A stretch of DNA of 64,000 bases, taken from Apis mellifera. Lineage: Eukaryota; Arthropoda; Insecta; Hymenoptera; Apidae. The translations under genes and the position numbers were made by a program. Position 1 is the stretch's first letter. Every line of letters begins with the position of its first letter. The notes beneath the pieces were generated by a model, which searched no databases, was not told the origin of the DNA, and was given only the letters and a program-made list of their open reading frames with translations. Where the stretch lies: positions 21,422,202 to 21,486,201 of the forward strand of contig NC_037638.1 of NCBI RefSeq assembly GCF_003254395.2. Direction: 5' to 3'. Shown here one piece after another: positions 1 through 13,812 of the stretch.

Positions 1-2614
1 AGAGAGAAAGGGAAGTTTCAAGGCTTCCAGCCTTCCAGGCTTCCAAGCTCGCGTTAAGAGTGTACTCCTCCTTCAAGTTCCTTCCACCGCTTCAAGGTGT
101 ATTTGTCGACGTTCAAATGCACTCGACGAAATGGATCTCTTTACAGGTCGTAAACGTCCATGAGATCTTCGTTTTTTCCTTCAAGTTTGCCCGTAGTACT
201 TGAATTCCCCTTTAATAGCTTCGGAAGTGCTGATATCGTCGCGAATCAATGCTGAATTGCAATGAGAACAAAAGCGTGAAATTGCGCTCGTTTTCGTTTA
301 ACATCCTCGTCGGTTTGTAATAAAAGGGATCAGTAAGTCTCTAATTATCGAAAGTAGTTGTAATTTTATGATTCGAAGAAGATCTATACGAGCAAGTAAT
401 AATTTCAAAAACTTCTTCATCGTCTTGATATAAACCAACTTTTTTCCTTCTTTTTTTTTTTTTTCAATCTTGTTCCTCCGGTGAAATCTAGTTTCTACGA
501 TAAACTTGCGCCCAAGCCGTATCTTTGAGCTCGTCTTCTTATATTTCAGGCACCGACTTCCCTCTTACACGTTTCTGTTTTTTCGTCCGTTCATTTGCCT
601 CCTTTCTTTCTTTCTCTCTCTGTCAGAGATAAGAAAAAAATCTCGTTCTCAAACGAAGAATTTCTCGAGAAAATATTTTTCCGGTCTCGTTTAAATTTTC
701 ATTCCGATTAATATAGTCGGTTTCGAGAGAGAAGGAAAAAAAAAAAGGAAAAAAAGAAGAATAAATATGATAGTCAAAGAAGCATTATTAAAATTGAACT
801 ACGTTGATCCTATAACTCAGCTACGGTTCTGACAATCTCTCCAATTAGTCCGAATTAACGAAGTTCTATACCTTCTAAGATAACGAAGAGTCTTGTTACA
901 AAGTAAATATCCCGTCTGGTATTTTCCGGCTGGAATTCATAATCGAGGAGAAACAAACGACGAGGTTGGGATTATTATTGAAAGTTCGATCATTGGAATA
1001 TTAATTATTTAATTACGTTGCGGCATAAAATCCGGCTAACCATGCACGCTTCGATTATGTTTCACGAGTCTCGCCTGTTTTGTCCCACGGATAAGCCGTT
1101 TAATTTAATATTGGCATCCCTAAAATTATCGAGAAAAAAAAAACGAAGAACGAAAAGAGGGGAAGAATTTTTTTAATTAAATATCTCCAATCTTTTATCT
1201 TCGAAAGAATATTATAATTATACGAATATTCTCTCTCGGATAAAAGAATAATTCGATTCGTGTTACATTTATTAAATTTAGTATTAAACAATCAATTATT
1301 GCGTAGCATTTCGATATTCGTGTACACGTTAAAGTATTTGAAGAAGAATGTAACCAGACGTTGCACCGAATGGGCAACAGTAGCTACTATCGGTTTGCGA
1401 GGAAAATGGGCCCGGTGGGAGAGAACGATGGTGTCGTTTTACGAGGTTCAAGGAAAAGCTGTCGAAACGCATTATTCACGGTTAAAAGCCTCCTCCGCCC
1501 GATGCATGTACAATCGTGTTTGTCTATCTTCGCTCCCTATCGATTTTCGATCGACCGGGGAACATTGAAAATTACAATTACTTTCATCCCTCGTGTCTAA
1601 TTATTTGTTTGATAAAATTGGAAAAGAAAATTAGAAAATTCCACTCCTTCTCGTTAACTCGTGTTTCGTCATTTCGTCATTTTTATTGTCGTAATTTCTC
1701 GCCGCGTCAAATCCTTAGGTTGAAAAACCTAAAAGATCCTTGGACGCGTTTCAAGGACATTGGAAAGCGAAGACGTCGCTCGTGCATCTCTCTAAATTCC
1801 GTTCGAGATCGGTCGAACCGAAGCTTGTTAAAAACGGTGGATTGGTGCATCGAGCCCGTTACGTTTTCGTTGGCCACCAACCGACAGTTGAATCGCTCGA
1901 CCCATTTCTTCGTTTCGCAATGCTCCGCCAGCATAACGGTCTTTTGTACCTCGTGTTACGAAGGCGTGTTCCACTTGTCGCGAAGTTGAAATCGTACGAG
2001 CGGGTACAGGTTCCCCACCTGGTTTCATTTCTTCGACGAAAAATATTCAATTTCGCGCAAATTTTGTTATTAATATCTCGAAAAATCATCATCGGTGTCG
2101 TTCGAATTATTTGTTGTCCAATAATATCTTTTCGTTCTTCTTGAAGAACTTTTAATTCACGAAGAAATTTATCGATAAACTAGTCCTCTGAATAATGATT
2201 GAACGGAGAAAGATGTGCGATATAATCGTGGACGAGATGGCACAAATGTTTTTATCGTATCCTGATATTGGAAGCTTGTTGTGCGGAATAATCAATTTAT
2301 AGAAATAATAATTAAATATGATAATTTATCCACACAAACTCTCTCTAATATCCGTTAATGATGAAAATTCATGTTTGAAATTCGATGGATTAAATAAATG
2401 ATAATTATAATTATATAATACGAGAATAATCCCCGTCTCTATCGTAAATGAAAATTTCACGGTTATTTTCGATCCAAATGTACCACGTCCATTCGCTACA
2501 TCATAATTCATCGAAGGGGAAAAGAAATATCGCGATCCTTAACTAACGAACATTACAGATCCCCCCTCCCCTTGCTCGTCGTACAAAATTGCATCACATA
2601 AAATTCATGATATA

Positions 2615-3285
2615 ATCATTACTCTCTCTCTCTCCCTCCCCTCCCTCGAAATTTGAATATCAACATTATTCAAAAGGCCATCGAGAGCCTTCTCTCTCTC
2701 TCTCTTTCTTTCTCTCTCGCAAGTTTTTTGTCCCGACGAACCTGTTCCCAAGATGTTGGAACCTCTTTGCCGTTCCCCGAACATCTTCCTTCTCGAAAAT
2801 TCCTTCAGTATGTCGTTTCCGCTGCTCTTTGATCGTCGAGACGATCCGTCTTGGTGTCGGGAAAGGCTCGGATGCCCCGACACGTCCAAACACGTCGCGC
2901 GAATTGTTTTGACCCGTGCCATTATGAATACATCCTCGCAAACATCCACTTCTCCACTGCGTTTCTCGAGCATTCTTGGAGCCGAGAGACAGAGAGAGAG
3001 AGAGAAAGAGGCAGGGAGAGGGGAGAGGGAGGGAAGGATGTGCACCGCGTGCCCAGACGAGAAACTCGTCGGAGGGAAAAGAGGAGAGTACGAAGGAAGC
3101 TTCTCGCCGAAGAAGGCGTCGACGAGATTTCGTCTTTTCTTCTCCTTTCTTCTTCCTTTTTCTATTCTTTTTTTTCCTTTCTTTCTTTTCTTTTTCTCCT
3201 TTTAATTTCGTTTTAACGTCGTAAACCTGAGTTATTTCTGGCTCTCTCTCTCTCTCTCTCTTTCTTTTTCTCTTTCTCCTCCGCT
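2615..3285. repeat. Cluster of CT/GA microsatellites and purine-pyrimidine tracts
   Basis: CT runs lie at 2622-2640, 2692-2719 and 3242-3283, a GA/purine run at 2981-3040 and a long TTC/T-rich run at 3130-3208. Long Arg/Glu- or Ser/Phe-rich open frames over this stretch come from the repeats. Confidence 0.85.
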
Positions 3286-5018
3286 CGCACACCATTTTAT
3301 ACTCATGTTTACGTCCGCGTAATGATCCTCGTAAAATGAAAATTCCTTTTCGAAGCTGATTGGCCGCATGAAGATTGGTTTTCGGTTTATGCGTCGAGCA
3401 TCTTTTTGAAACAATTAAATTGATATTTACCGTAATTATCGGACGCGAGATCAAATTTTTGCGTAGGAATTAGGATAACGATCTCTTGATAGGAGAAAAA
3501 GTGATCCGCATTCGGATCAATTTCATCAAATCAATCTTACTTCTGCATTTCACTTCTCCAATCTGATCAGATCAGATTTCTTTCAAAATTCTATTAGCAT
3601 AACGATACTCGAACCAACGAAGCCAGCCGTAATAAACGGATAATAACAAGTTACGAAGCCACCACCCACACGCGGAATCAAACGCAAAACAGTATACATA
3701 TATATATATATAAAAATAAAAAAAAAGAGGAGGAAGATGATGAAAGACACTTCAGCTTCTCAATCGTTCCTTTGTTCCATCGTCAGTCAGTCATCCAAGC
3801 ACAATGAATACATTAAACGTGGCCCAATTCTCGCCATTTAATCGGAGGCTGCGTAAGTGTTCCGGTAGTGGTTCTTCTTACGGTGCATCCATTCCCAAGA
3901 CAAAGGGCATGACTGTGTGCGCAAAGACTCTTCTTCCCCTCTCCTCCTCCTCCTCCTCTCTTGATCCTTCTTTGGATCGAAGACGCGCGCAACCCGAGCT
4001 AGCGGAATCTTAATTACGTTTACAGTCCATTCATCGTTGTCACCATCCTCACCCCTGGTATTATCTGATTAAGGAACACGAGGAAGCGAGGATTCGCCCG
4101 ATTTCGCCCTGTTTTGTGACGTGTTCCCTCGTTTTCGTTTCGTTGGCGCGTTTACCTGACCCGGCTTTTCGAATGCACGAGAAGAAACGCGTTTTTCGCG
4201 AGTGTGTGTAGAAGTTTCGCCGCGAGGCAGCGGATGAAAGAGGGAGGAGCAGAGTTTCGTATAGCAAAGGGAGCCGAGTAGTCGTAGTAGATGTTTGCCC
4301 GCGAAACTGGCGGCGATTCTGTGATCAAAATTTTAACGCCCACCGGCTTGGAAACTGGTTTTTCGAAGCGTCGTTGATTGTGAAACGATACGAATCCGTT
4401 ATTTTCTTTTCCGTATATAAAAGTCCATAATCGATGATGATAATTTAACGATTGCCACGGAGAAATTTACGAGAGGATCGGCTCGGAGAGATTGGATGAA
4501 TTTGATTAAGAGAAAATTGGGAAACTCGGGAATTAAACCGAGAGAATTAAAGAATACGGTGGAAAATTCATACGTCGATTCCTTTATTGTGTCTCCTTTG
4601 ATTTTCAGGGAATTTTTAAATTAAATTAAATACTCGAAGATAGATGTATACGTACGAATTTCTTATTCTCCTCCAACTATTTATTCTCCGTGGCAATTCT
4701 TTCGTGGTTAAAGGTTATACCGAGATTTATGGTATTTGAAAATTGGTTTTTAAATTGGGAAGGGAATGGAATTTTTTATTATTCGATCGAAAATACCTCT
4801 CCTTGCACGATAATCCATACCATATACTAATAACATTTTTTTCAGATAACTCGCGGAGGAAGATGCGTGCGGAAGATTGTTTAAATTACGCGCGGGAAAA
4901 ATCCAAATTCTCGAGGAATTTTATAACTCTTCGATCGGCCGGAAACACCGTTCGACTGTCATAACTGTGTGCGGGATATGGGAGGGACGACGTTTTATAG
5001 TTTTCGTGATACTCTATC

Positions 5019-5046
5019 CACACACACACACACACGCGCACACACA
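5019..5046. repeat. CA microsatellite
   Basis: A (CA)n run interrupted by CGCG. Confidence 0.9.
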
Positions 5047-6439
5047 TATATACGCATTCGAAATTGACCCTTAAACCCTTGCGGGATACGGGCAAGCCTC
5101 CTCAGTGTCACGTTTCAGTCTCGCTGGTCTTTTTTTTTTTCTTTTTTTACGCGGGCGCACGTATTCGTATCTCCGGCCAGTAGGTACATACTTTCTCGTA
5201 CGAACCTGTGTTTAACGCGAGCTCTTTCGAAACAACTTCCTGCTCTGTTTTACATATTTATCGCTTACACGGGGACCTGCGCGGAAAGAAACTCGCAGCT
5301 CCGAAACTTGACCACTTGGTTCGCTTATGCTTCCATATTTTTCTCCTCCGTTACTCCGCCCTTTCTCTTCTCTCAAACAAATATCTCTTCTCTCATCCCG
5401 TTCCTCTTTCGAAAAATTTCTTTCATTTCGATCGAAATCTCTTCTGTTTGTTCTTCAAAAAAAAAATTAGATGCATAAATGACACGATTTAATTCTTAGA
5501 ATTTTATTTATCAGCGAAATTATTTAATTACTCGTGAATGATACATTAGTTAGGATGATTGCAATATTGGAATATTCTCATTATCCATGATAATCTTGTA
5601 CAAAACTATTTGAATGTAGCTCCTTTTAATATAGCATCTCTTTGTTTAAAATGCTCTTTCATACGAAGAAATACAATCTATCACATAGATTATCCATTTC
5701 AAGTATATGCGCACGATTATTCCTCTATAATAAATATAAGAAATAGGAGAAGTAGATAAAACTCGAGTGTTTTGAAAATGTTTTGTAATAAAAAATACAT
5801 ATAATAGGGTTTAAAAAACTGAAGTGCCCCCACTCGATCGTATCGCGCACAACTCTTAATCCGATCTTATTCTTTTCTCCTCTTTATTATGATAAAACTT
5901 GACGTATATAAATAATGGCGCGTATACACTTGAAAACGTTCGCGCACTGCATTATATAAAAAACATACACGCACATACACGTAGAATCCTTTCGATACGA
6001 TATCATCCTCGTCAATTAAACCCACGCGAGCCACGTAGAAATAGAACGAATCGGCTCGTTCGTGCTCATTGGAAATAGCCAGCTCGATCGTTCGATACGA
6101 GCGGATCGCGATCCACCGGAACTGTTCCAGCAGCGAACCGTCCGGGCCTCGAGCCGTAGTCCCTCCGATATCCGATTAAACGTCACCGCTCGTTAAAAGG
6201 CCTCCCAGATATTGCCGACTTCTTCGTATCTATGGCGGCCGTATCGCGAGGCCAAGATCGCGGTTTGCACACACGAAACCCCGCCACGCACACGCGCACA
6301 CGCGCGTGCAATCGGTATCTAGGAATGGAAACACGTGTATCAGAGATTCCGGCAAATCCGGGATAACGGCCCTGCGAAATGTCTCGGGGATTTAAGTGGA
6401 ATTGGCCGAATGGTTTTCTACGCGCGCGGCTGCTAAGCC

Positions 6440-7240
6440 GAAACCTGTTCGCCAATCCCAAATTCGCGAATCTTTTTCAGCTCCTTCCATTTTTTTTTAG
6501 GGAAAAAAATTGTATTCCAATTGAGGGAAATTTGACTCGTGTTATAAAAATTCGTGAATGCTTATATGTGGGTATTAAGTTGAAACCTATTCGCGAATCT
6601 TTTTCAATTCCTTCCATTTTCTTCAGGGAAAAAAGTTGTATTCCAATTGAGGGAAATTTGACTCGTGTTATAAAAATTCGAATGCCTATATGCGTCTACT
6701 AAATTGAAACCTGTTCGCCAATTCCAAATTCGCGAGTCTTTTTCAGTTCCTTTCATTTTTTTCAGGGAAAAAAAATTGTATTCCAATCGTGGAATAAATT
6801 TGACTCGTGTTATAAAAATTCGAATGCCTATATGCAGTTGCTAAGTTGAAACCTGTTCGCCAATCCTAAATTCGCGAGTCTTTTTCAGTTTCTTCCATTT
6901 TCTTCAGGAAAAAAAAATTGTATTCCAATTGGGGAATAAATTTGACTAGTGTTATAAAAATTCGAATGCCTATATGCAGTTGCTAAGTTGAAATCTGTTC
7001 GCCAATCTCAAATTCGCGAATCTTTTTCAGTTCCTTCCATTTTTTTCAGGGAAAAAAAAATTGTATTCCAATTGAGGAATAAATTTGACTCGTGTTATAA
7101 AAATTCGAATGTCTATATGCTAAGTCGAAATCTGTTCGCCAATTCCAAATTCGTGAATCTTTCAGTTCCCTCCACAGGGAAAAAAGTTGTATTCCAATTG
7201 AGTAAATTTGACTCATATAAAAATTCGAATGCCTGATTGT
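6440..7240. repeat. Minisatellite, about six units of 120-143 bp
   Basis: Units recur with the marker GTTATAAAAATTCG at 6541, 6667, 6809 and 6951, and diverged at 7094 and about 7212. Spacings are 126, 142, 142, 143 and about 120 bp. The unit includes TTCGCCAATTCCAAATTCGC, a T-rich run ending CAGGG, and TTGTATTCCAATTG. Units differ by small indels, as in a decaying tandem array. It is not protein-coding. Confidence 0.92.
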
Positions 7241-7996
7241 CGTGCGTGGAAATGTGAAATATTCCAGGATGATAATGTTTTAGTTGCGTAACGATAAGGT
7301 AACAATGGTCTGGGTGGAGATAAAGATTATATCGTAGAGTGAAATTGAGGTGAGATTAAGCTTTTTATATTATCGTAAATGTGCGGGTATCGCGAAGTAT
7401 TGGGATTTAGGATTTTCCGAAAATTATAGCGAATGGATTGATCGTGCGTATCGCGTCAAATGTTACACGAAATCTTCTCCTGGGAGGTTTCCCTGTTTGC
7501 AGGCTTGATTATTACCAATTGCTTACGGTGAACGATCGATCATTAAAATTTAAAGGCAATAAGAAGTTTTACACGTATACTTGAAATAAGGTTATTGTAG
7601 TTGTAACCGCCAAGTTGTAACCACGATTTGATACCTTGTTTCACATTTGTCGTACACTCATCAAGGATTATTTCACGATGTAACCCGCAGCTGGTTAGAA
7701 ATACGAGATTGTCTAACCACTATGACGTACCGTTACTCTTTACGGCAGGCAAGGATTAAATCCGCGACAATGAGTCTTTGTTCTCATTGAAAGTGACCAT
7801 TTAATAATTATTTTACGGTGGAAACTTTGTCATATTAAACCCTCACCTAGATACCCTCGCGTATATATATATATATTCGTCCATTAGCCTATTTCCTTCC
7901 TGTATTTTACATACTTGTTCGTAATCTCAACGAAACTTTGCTACAACTCGGAAGAAAGAATAGTTAAAATTAATTCTACAATTTCGTCGAAATTTC

Positions 7997-7998
<2 letters not shown>

Positions 7999-8038
<40 letters not shown>
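7999..8038. repeat. Compound AT and GT microsatellite
   Basis: About 30 bp of (AT)n followed by (GT)n. Confidence 0.92.
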
Positions 8039-9810
8039 ATGTTTTTTCGATGAAATTTAGAAAAAAGAAAAAAATCTTCTATCGAGTTCGATCATCACAT
8101 TTCTCGATTTCCAAGAATCGTTTAAAACTTTAACTTCGTTCAAACTATTTTAAATATCTATATAACTTGACGATACTTTTTATTTTTCGAATTTTCCGCT
8201 CGAAGCTCGAAACGTCCATACTCTGTAAATTCGTTCGATTCTTCAACAGTTACGGCTATTTGATTTCCTTTCCTCCGATTTTCCAGCTGCACGTGATTTC
8301 CCGGTCAAACACGTGGTTCGTTTCGACGAAAAGCAGCCGGACAATCGGGCGTCATTCATCTTATTAGCTCGATTCACGCTCCATACCGTGTACCATAACC
8401 TAATTGCACAAGTTCTCGGAGTCGAGCTGTGCCACTCGAGCCGAGTTTAAGCATAATAAAGCTAACAAAGCCGTCGTTTCACCGCACGGGGCGAGGGTTC
8501 GGGGTTCATTTCGGGAAATTAATCGTATCGCCGGCGAATCGACTCGATCTCGATAATTTCGCGGATATTATCAATTCTCTCCAGTGTTTCCCCTATCTTA
8601 TCGACCGACCACCACCCTGATTCACGCTCGTTCTTCAATTCCCCTCGATCCTCGGCGTCGATTGAATTAAGCTTGACTCGATTAAACTGCATCTTTGCCT
8701 ATTAAAATACGTAACCGAACGAGTTTGTTTTAAATTATATTTAATTTTAAATATTCTCGAGAAAGAAAGGTGGATAAATTAAACGTTTTCGCGATTTAAA
8801 ATTTTCGAGGTTATTGGCTACCAATCAATCGATCCGCGGAATGCATTATGGAGGACCTCTCGTCGTCCTCCGGTTTTTGCTCCTCCTGTTTTCGATGCTC
8901 GCAGAGGGAGAAGCGTAGGACGAAAATTTCGAGCTATACAAAATGGCACGCAGCTGGCGCATAATGTAACGCACGCCGCGTGTAATGGCGCGGTGTGACC
9001 ACGGAATTCGGTACGTGTTATCGCGAGTGTGGCGATACACCGGATAATTAAAATTCGAATTCGACGGGGAGGGAGGAGGTGGGTGGAAATTAAACGATCG
9101 AACCGAACGATCGACAAATTGCAATATTGCATTATAATATCTTTTTCTTTCGGGAGTTATACTGTATAACTTTTTCATAAGCACTTAATAATTTATTTTC
9201 GTCGAAGGGATAACTGGTGATTTATGCCCACCGGTTTATGGAATACGAGAATTACGAGCTCTCCTCTTCGCGGAACGATTTTACGGATACGATTTTATAC
9301 ATCTACGTATAAATACATGTTTCTTTCGTTTCAAATAATAATATATATTGAAAAATCGTGTTAATATTTGAATTTAATAATTTATTTATATCTCTAGCCT
9401 TTCTTAAATTAACGTCGAAAAACGTGTATACGTTTGCTGCATGTCGAGTAACGTATTTTCGAGGACGGAGATTAATCTTCTTTGCGGTCTCTGGATTTTA
9501 TTTTCCTCGACAATTTTGAGGAGAAAAAAGGGTAATATTAAATTTCGATTAAAATTACGATCGAAAATTATACGCATGCAATTTCTTTTGAGTCGATCAT
9601 CGATTCGTCCAAATTTTCGATAAACGAGATGTTGATCCGAATCCACGTGTGATTATGGGCGATTTAACGAGAAATACGAGTTTTTATTTCGATTTATAAA
9701 GATTCTCGCCGTAAAAGATCACCTGTTTCTCTCTCGTCCTACCTCTTGGAAAACACTTTATCGCTGTGTAAGGTGCAAGGAATGGCCGACTCCGTGGCTG
9801 TTTTTATCGC

Positions 9811-9835
9811 TTCTCTCTCTCTCTCTCTCTCTCTA
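9811..9835. repeat. CT microsatellite
   Basis: An uninterrupted (CT)n run. Confidence 0.9.
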
Positions 9836-12407
9836 TCTTCCTTCCATCGTAATCCTCCGAGTATTTTTTTTTTCTTCTTCTTCTTCTTCCACGTCGCCCG
9901 CTGGATTTCCTGCGAGAAAACGCGCCCACTCGACGATACGGTTTTACGACGCCGACGATGGGTAGCCATGGCCGCGTAGATTCTTATTTTTTTTCAATTT
10001 ACCGTCCCCCTTCCACGCCATAAATGAAAATCGCAATTTCCCGCGTTTCAATCCCGATGTTTTCTCCCCAAACCCACTACCACTGTCCTCCTCCCGTGTT
10101 TATTGTATCGCGAAGAAAGCTCGTCACGCTATAAACGGAGGGGAAGATTATTACACGAGATATATCGTCTTCCCTTTTTTCTTTTCTTTCAGTTTTTTAT
10201 TTGAAAATATTCTCCTTATTCGTCCATTTTAATTAAAATATCTCGAATTATACGAAACTAAGGAACGATTCGAACTTATTTAACTCTTGTCCCTCTCTTG
10301 TCCCTGTAAAGAAGTATACTTGACAATGTTCTTCTGATTTTGATAAAAGTTCTTCTGCTATCCATTTCGAGGATAGCAGCGTAGTTTTTAGACGCGGGTT
10401 TCAGGGAGCGCGAGATCCATCCTCGAAGTTTCACGTTTTGAATAAGCTCCCTTCCCCCCTCTCCCCCCTCCCTCCGGGGAATATTTCACGTGTATTTACA
10501 TCGTAATATTTCATCGTTTTAATTGTTATAATTAGAACTGTTTCTAGAAGTCTGCACAAAGTTCGTGTAACTCGAAAACTTTATAATTTCACTTCTGAAA
10601 GTAAACTTCAAATATTTTGATATATCTTGAGAAAATACTGGATATTATATTTTTTTAAATAAGAAATACCAAGGTATTTCTTTACAATTCTCTCTCTCTC
10701 TCTTTGTTCAAATAAAAAGTCATAAATCCCTCTTAAAAAAGGAAGGCCTTATTTCTTCACGTTCTTTTCCCCTAAATAAAGAGATCCGTAATTCCAAGAA
10801 AAAGCGGAAGAATTTCGAAGAAATTGGAGGGATATATATATATATGTAATGAAACAACTCGAACTCGATGTCAAACATTTCCTTCTTTTCTCTTTTTTTT
10901 TTCTTTTATCTTATCGAATTTCGTAACTGTCATACCCAACGACAAATTTCCTACTTCCGAAAGGGGGGGGCAAGACGAAAAGCGTGAAATCACGGTGAAA
11001 GTGTTAACGAGAAAACTCGACGATCGTTTCATTAATGTCGCAGACCACTTTCTATCCCTCGTCGATTTTTCGCCCGCGCGAAAACTCTATCTCTGTAACG
11101 GTACTTGCTCCCCTCCCCTCCTCGCTTCCCTTCGTCCACGGGGTCTTATCGGCCGCCAATTAACGTCGTGAGGGACATTTTTCAACGTCTGGGGCCGAGT
11201 GACGTTCGATCGAAGAAAATCAGTAGGCAAGTGGAGGAGCGTTGAAAAAAGGGAAAAAAGAAAGAAAGAAGCGGGCAGACAGTGCGTAGTCCAGTTGACG
11301 GTATCGTGTGACGAGCCAACAGGCTTCCTAACCAGGGTCTTCTAAATCCTTTCACCGGGATATAAGCGGCTACGTTTCGACCAGATCGTGATATTTACGT
11401 ACGATTATCTATTTTCCACGATCTTTGTGTTTCCTTTTATTTCATTCTTTTCCCGTGGAAAAAATGAAATGTGAATATAGAAGGCCAATAAGTCGAACAG
11501 TGGGAAAAATTGGAAAGAGAAGAATATTATTTATTCTCGTTTGAGGCTTCGTTTGAAAACTTTTTCGACCGAAATTGGTTAATTCCAGAATTAATATTCT
11601 TTTCGAATATTCGAATAAGAAACAAGCTTTCTAGCGTACATAATTCGAAATTTGCTGGAAAGGGAAAATTTTATCTTTAGGGAAGAGAATTGACAAAATT
11701 TGTACATAGAATTAAGATCTTTAATCTTCGCATTAATTAGAATTTTTTATTCTTTTGGCGTGAAAAAAAAAGTATAAAAGATCAGATAGGAATATCAGAT
11801 AGATTTTCAATCATCGCCACAGTTACGTTTTCACTTTTCTCCGGTTTAAAAACCAGTTTCTACGAGAGTTGGAATCGATGGACGACGAACATCGTCATTT
11901 ATTCTCTCGTTACTTTCGCATCTTCTTTCGTTTCTTTTGTTCATCTCTCGTTTATTCCGCGCGGCTCTCTTTAATTCCTATTTTCGCGTCTGGACCGTTT
12001 CACTTCTCTCGCTTCCTGTTATGCCATATACGCGGATATCGTCCAATTCCATCGTCCAATCCGGAATCTGGAGATTCTCCATTCTTCGTTTTCACCGCTC
12101 TCTCCACGCGATATAATTCGTCGACATCTTTATTAAAAGGCAACAATCGCTTTTTTCTCTCTTTCTCTGAATAAACAGAGAGAGAGATGTAGAAAATTTT
12201 ACGAAACGGAAACGTTTGAAACGTTATAGGAATTTTATTTGCTTTTGCACGCTTGTTGTTGTATCCACGTTTCTTTGTTGCGAGATTATTTTAGATTTCA
12301 CATTCCGCTCGATATTTTATATAGTTTCAATATACGCGGATCGGGGCAAATAAAATATTGCAAACCGTTTTCTCCGAAACTATTGCAGCTATCGATATCC
12401 TGTTTCC

Positions 12408-12428
12408 CTCTCTCTCTCTCTCTCTCTT
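12408..12428. repeat. CT microsatellite
   Basis: A short (CT)n run. Confidence 0.85.
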
Positions 12429-13129
12429 TCTATTTCAATTAAACGTGGAGAATTAATCATTTATCAAAATATTTTTTCTTATAACGCATTAATAATTTTT
12501 TATTAGCAAAAATTTATTTCATTCGAATACAAATATACAATAAAAATATAGAATCCGTGAAATTATAATCTAATACTAATCTAATACTATACTAATACTC
12601 GAAACTTGTTTTTGGAACAAGTATTAGAAAAAATAAAAGGGAAAACACGGACGAGAATATTTTACGCAAAAGATATATACGTAGACAAAAAGGAAATGTG
12701 TATCATCGAGCGTGAATCATTTCCTGCTCTTTTATCCCTTCCTCTCAAGAAAAATATATATTCGTGCCACATCATTTCGAATCCCTCCAATTGTGCAATG
12801 AATTATTCCGTACCGATAATATACGAAAGTTATATATGCATACGTGTCTTATCCGTATTTCCGGGATACGATCATATGTCAAACACAAGTATGTATACCG
12901 ATCCGGGTATGTATCCCTCCTGTTGCCAGCCAAGAGAGAGAATAAACAAAAGAGTAAGCGAGAGAGGAGGCTGGCCAATGCAAATATACGCACATACTCT
13001 CCGTGTAAAAACACGGAGAGAGAGAGAAAGAAAAAAAAGAAAGGAAGGAAAAGAAACGCGACGATTTTAATCGGACGAGCTTAACGTAAGTCACGCTTTT
13101 CAAGAAGTCTCCTCCTAAGCCGATCTCTT

Positions 13130-13400
13130 TTCCGCGGCGAGAACGTCGTCGTGGAGCGGCTGGTAGGGCTTATCTAACGTCGGTGTTGGTTGACACCAGG
13201 AGACCGACACAAGCTGCATTATACGTGCTCTTTCGTTGCTTCGGCTCAGTTCACTCGCGAGCGTGTAGGCTTCGCGCGCTGCTCCGGCCACCGCCGCTTT
13301 CCTCTTCGATTACCCTCTCGAGAGTAGCGGCGAGGGAAGCGTTGTGTTCTTCCGAGCGTGTGACGAAAAATAAAGTTGCAGGTGTTCGATACACAATGTG
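13130..13400 (+). promoter_or_regulatory. Candidate internal promoter of the short dystrophin isoform
   Basis: A CpG-rich stretch stands out from AT-rich intron 400-650 bp upstream of the candidate first coding exon. It contains TCAGTTC at 13246-13252, a match to the arthropod initiator. No TATA box is seen at -30, and no convincing downstream promoter element. Drosophila and vertebrate dystrophin genes are known to use internal promoters for short isoforms, which makes this reading plausible. The exact start site is a guess. Confidence 0.35.
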
Positions 13401-13812
13401 TGACGTCTCCTTTATAATATAATATGAAACGAAAGGGATAGCGTTTCTTTTTTATTTTATTTTTTTTTTTTTTTCAATCCAGCAAGAAGAATGGAATTTT
13501 CTCGTTTAAGAAAGGAATCATGAATAACAATTCGTGTAATATCGTTGAACAGTGTAATAATCGCGGTGTGATAATGCGATGGCCGACGGAAAAAGGGAGC
13601 GGACGACGGTGAAGTAAAAAGGTGAATCACTCAGCTGTGATAAAAGTGTGTTAAGCCGTGTGTTCTTCTCCCCTCTCCTTATATATAATGTGACTAAATA
13701 CCATGTAAGATAGATCGAGAGAAATCTGCAGACAATAGCGTGTATTATACAAAAATCTTGGACTTGGAGGATAAGAATAAGAGAAAAGGCGGAGGAAGAG
13801 AGAAAGAGAGAA

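Larger units (their letters stand above)
1..13129. other. Noncoding DNA upstream of the short-isoform promoter, probably intron of longer dystrophin isoforms
   Basis: No exon of a known family is recognised on either strand. The open frames present are short and rich in Arg, Ser and Phe, as expected from CG-rich and CT-rich intron. Contents are the minisatellite at 6.44-7.24 kb and the microsatellites listed separately. Assignment as intron rests on the gene downstream and is inferred. Confidence 0.5.

Noticed and set aside
2666..3454. A 262-codon minus-strand frame, the longest in the window
   Set aside because: It is built from CT/GA microsatellites, giving Arg, Glu, Ser and Leu runs, with no domain and no conserved-looking segment.
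6440..7240. CRISPR-like array
   Set aside because: The whole 120-143 bp unit repeats, with no unique spacers; the genome is eukaryotic.
10035..10055. tRNA B-box-like sequence GTTTCAATCCC
   Set aside because: No A box at the right distance and no cloverleaf can be drawn.
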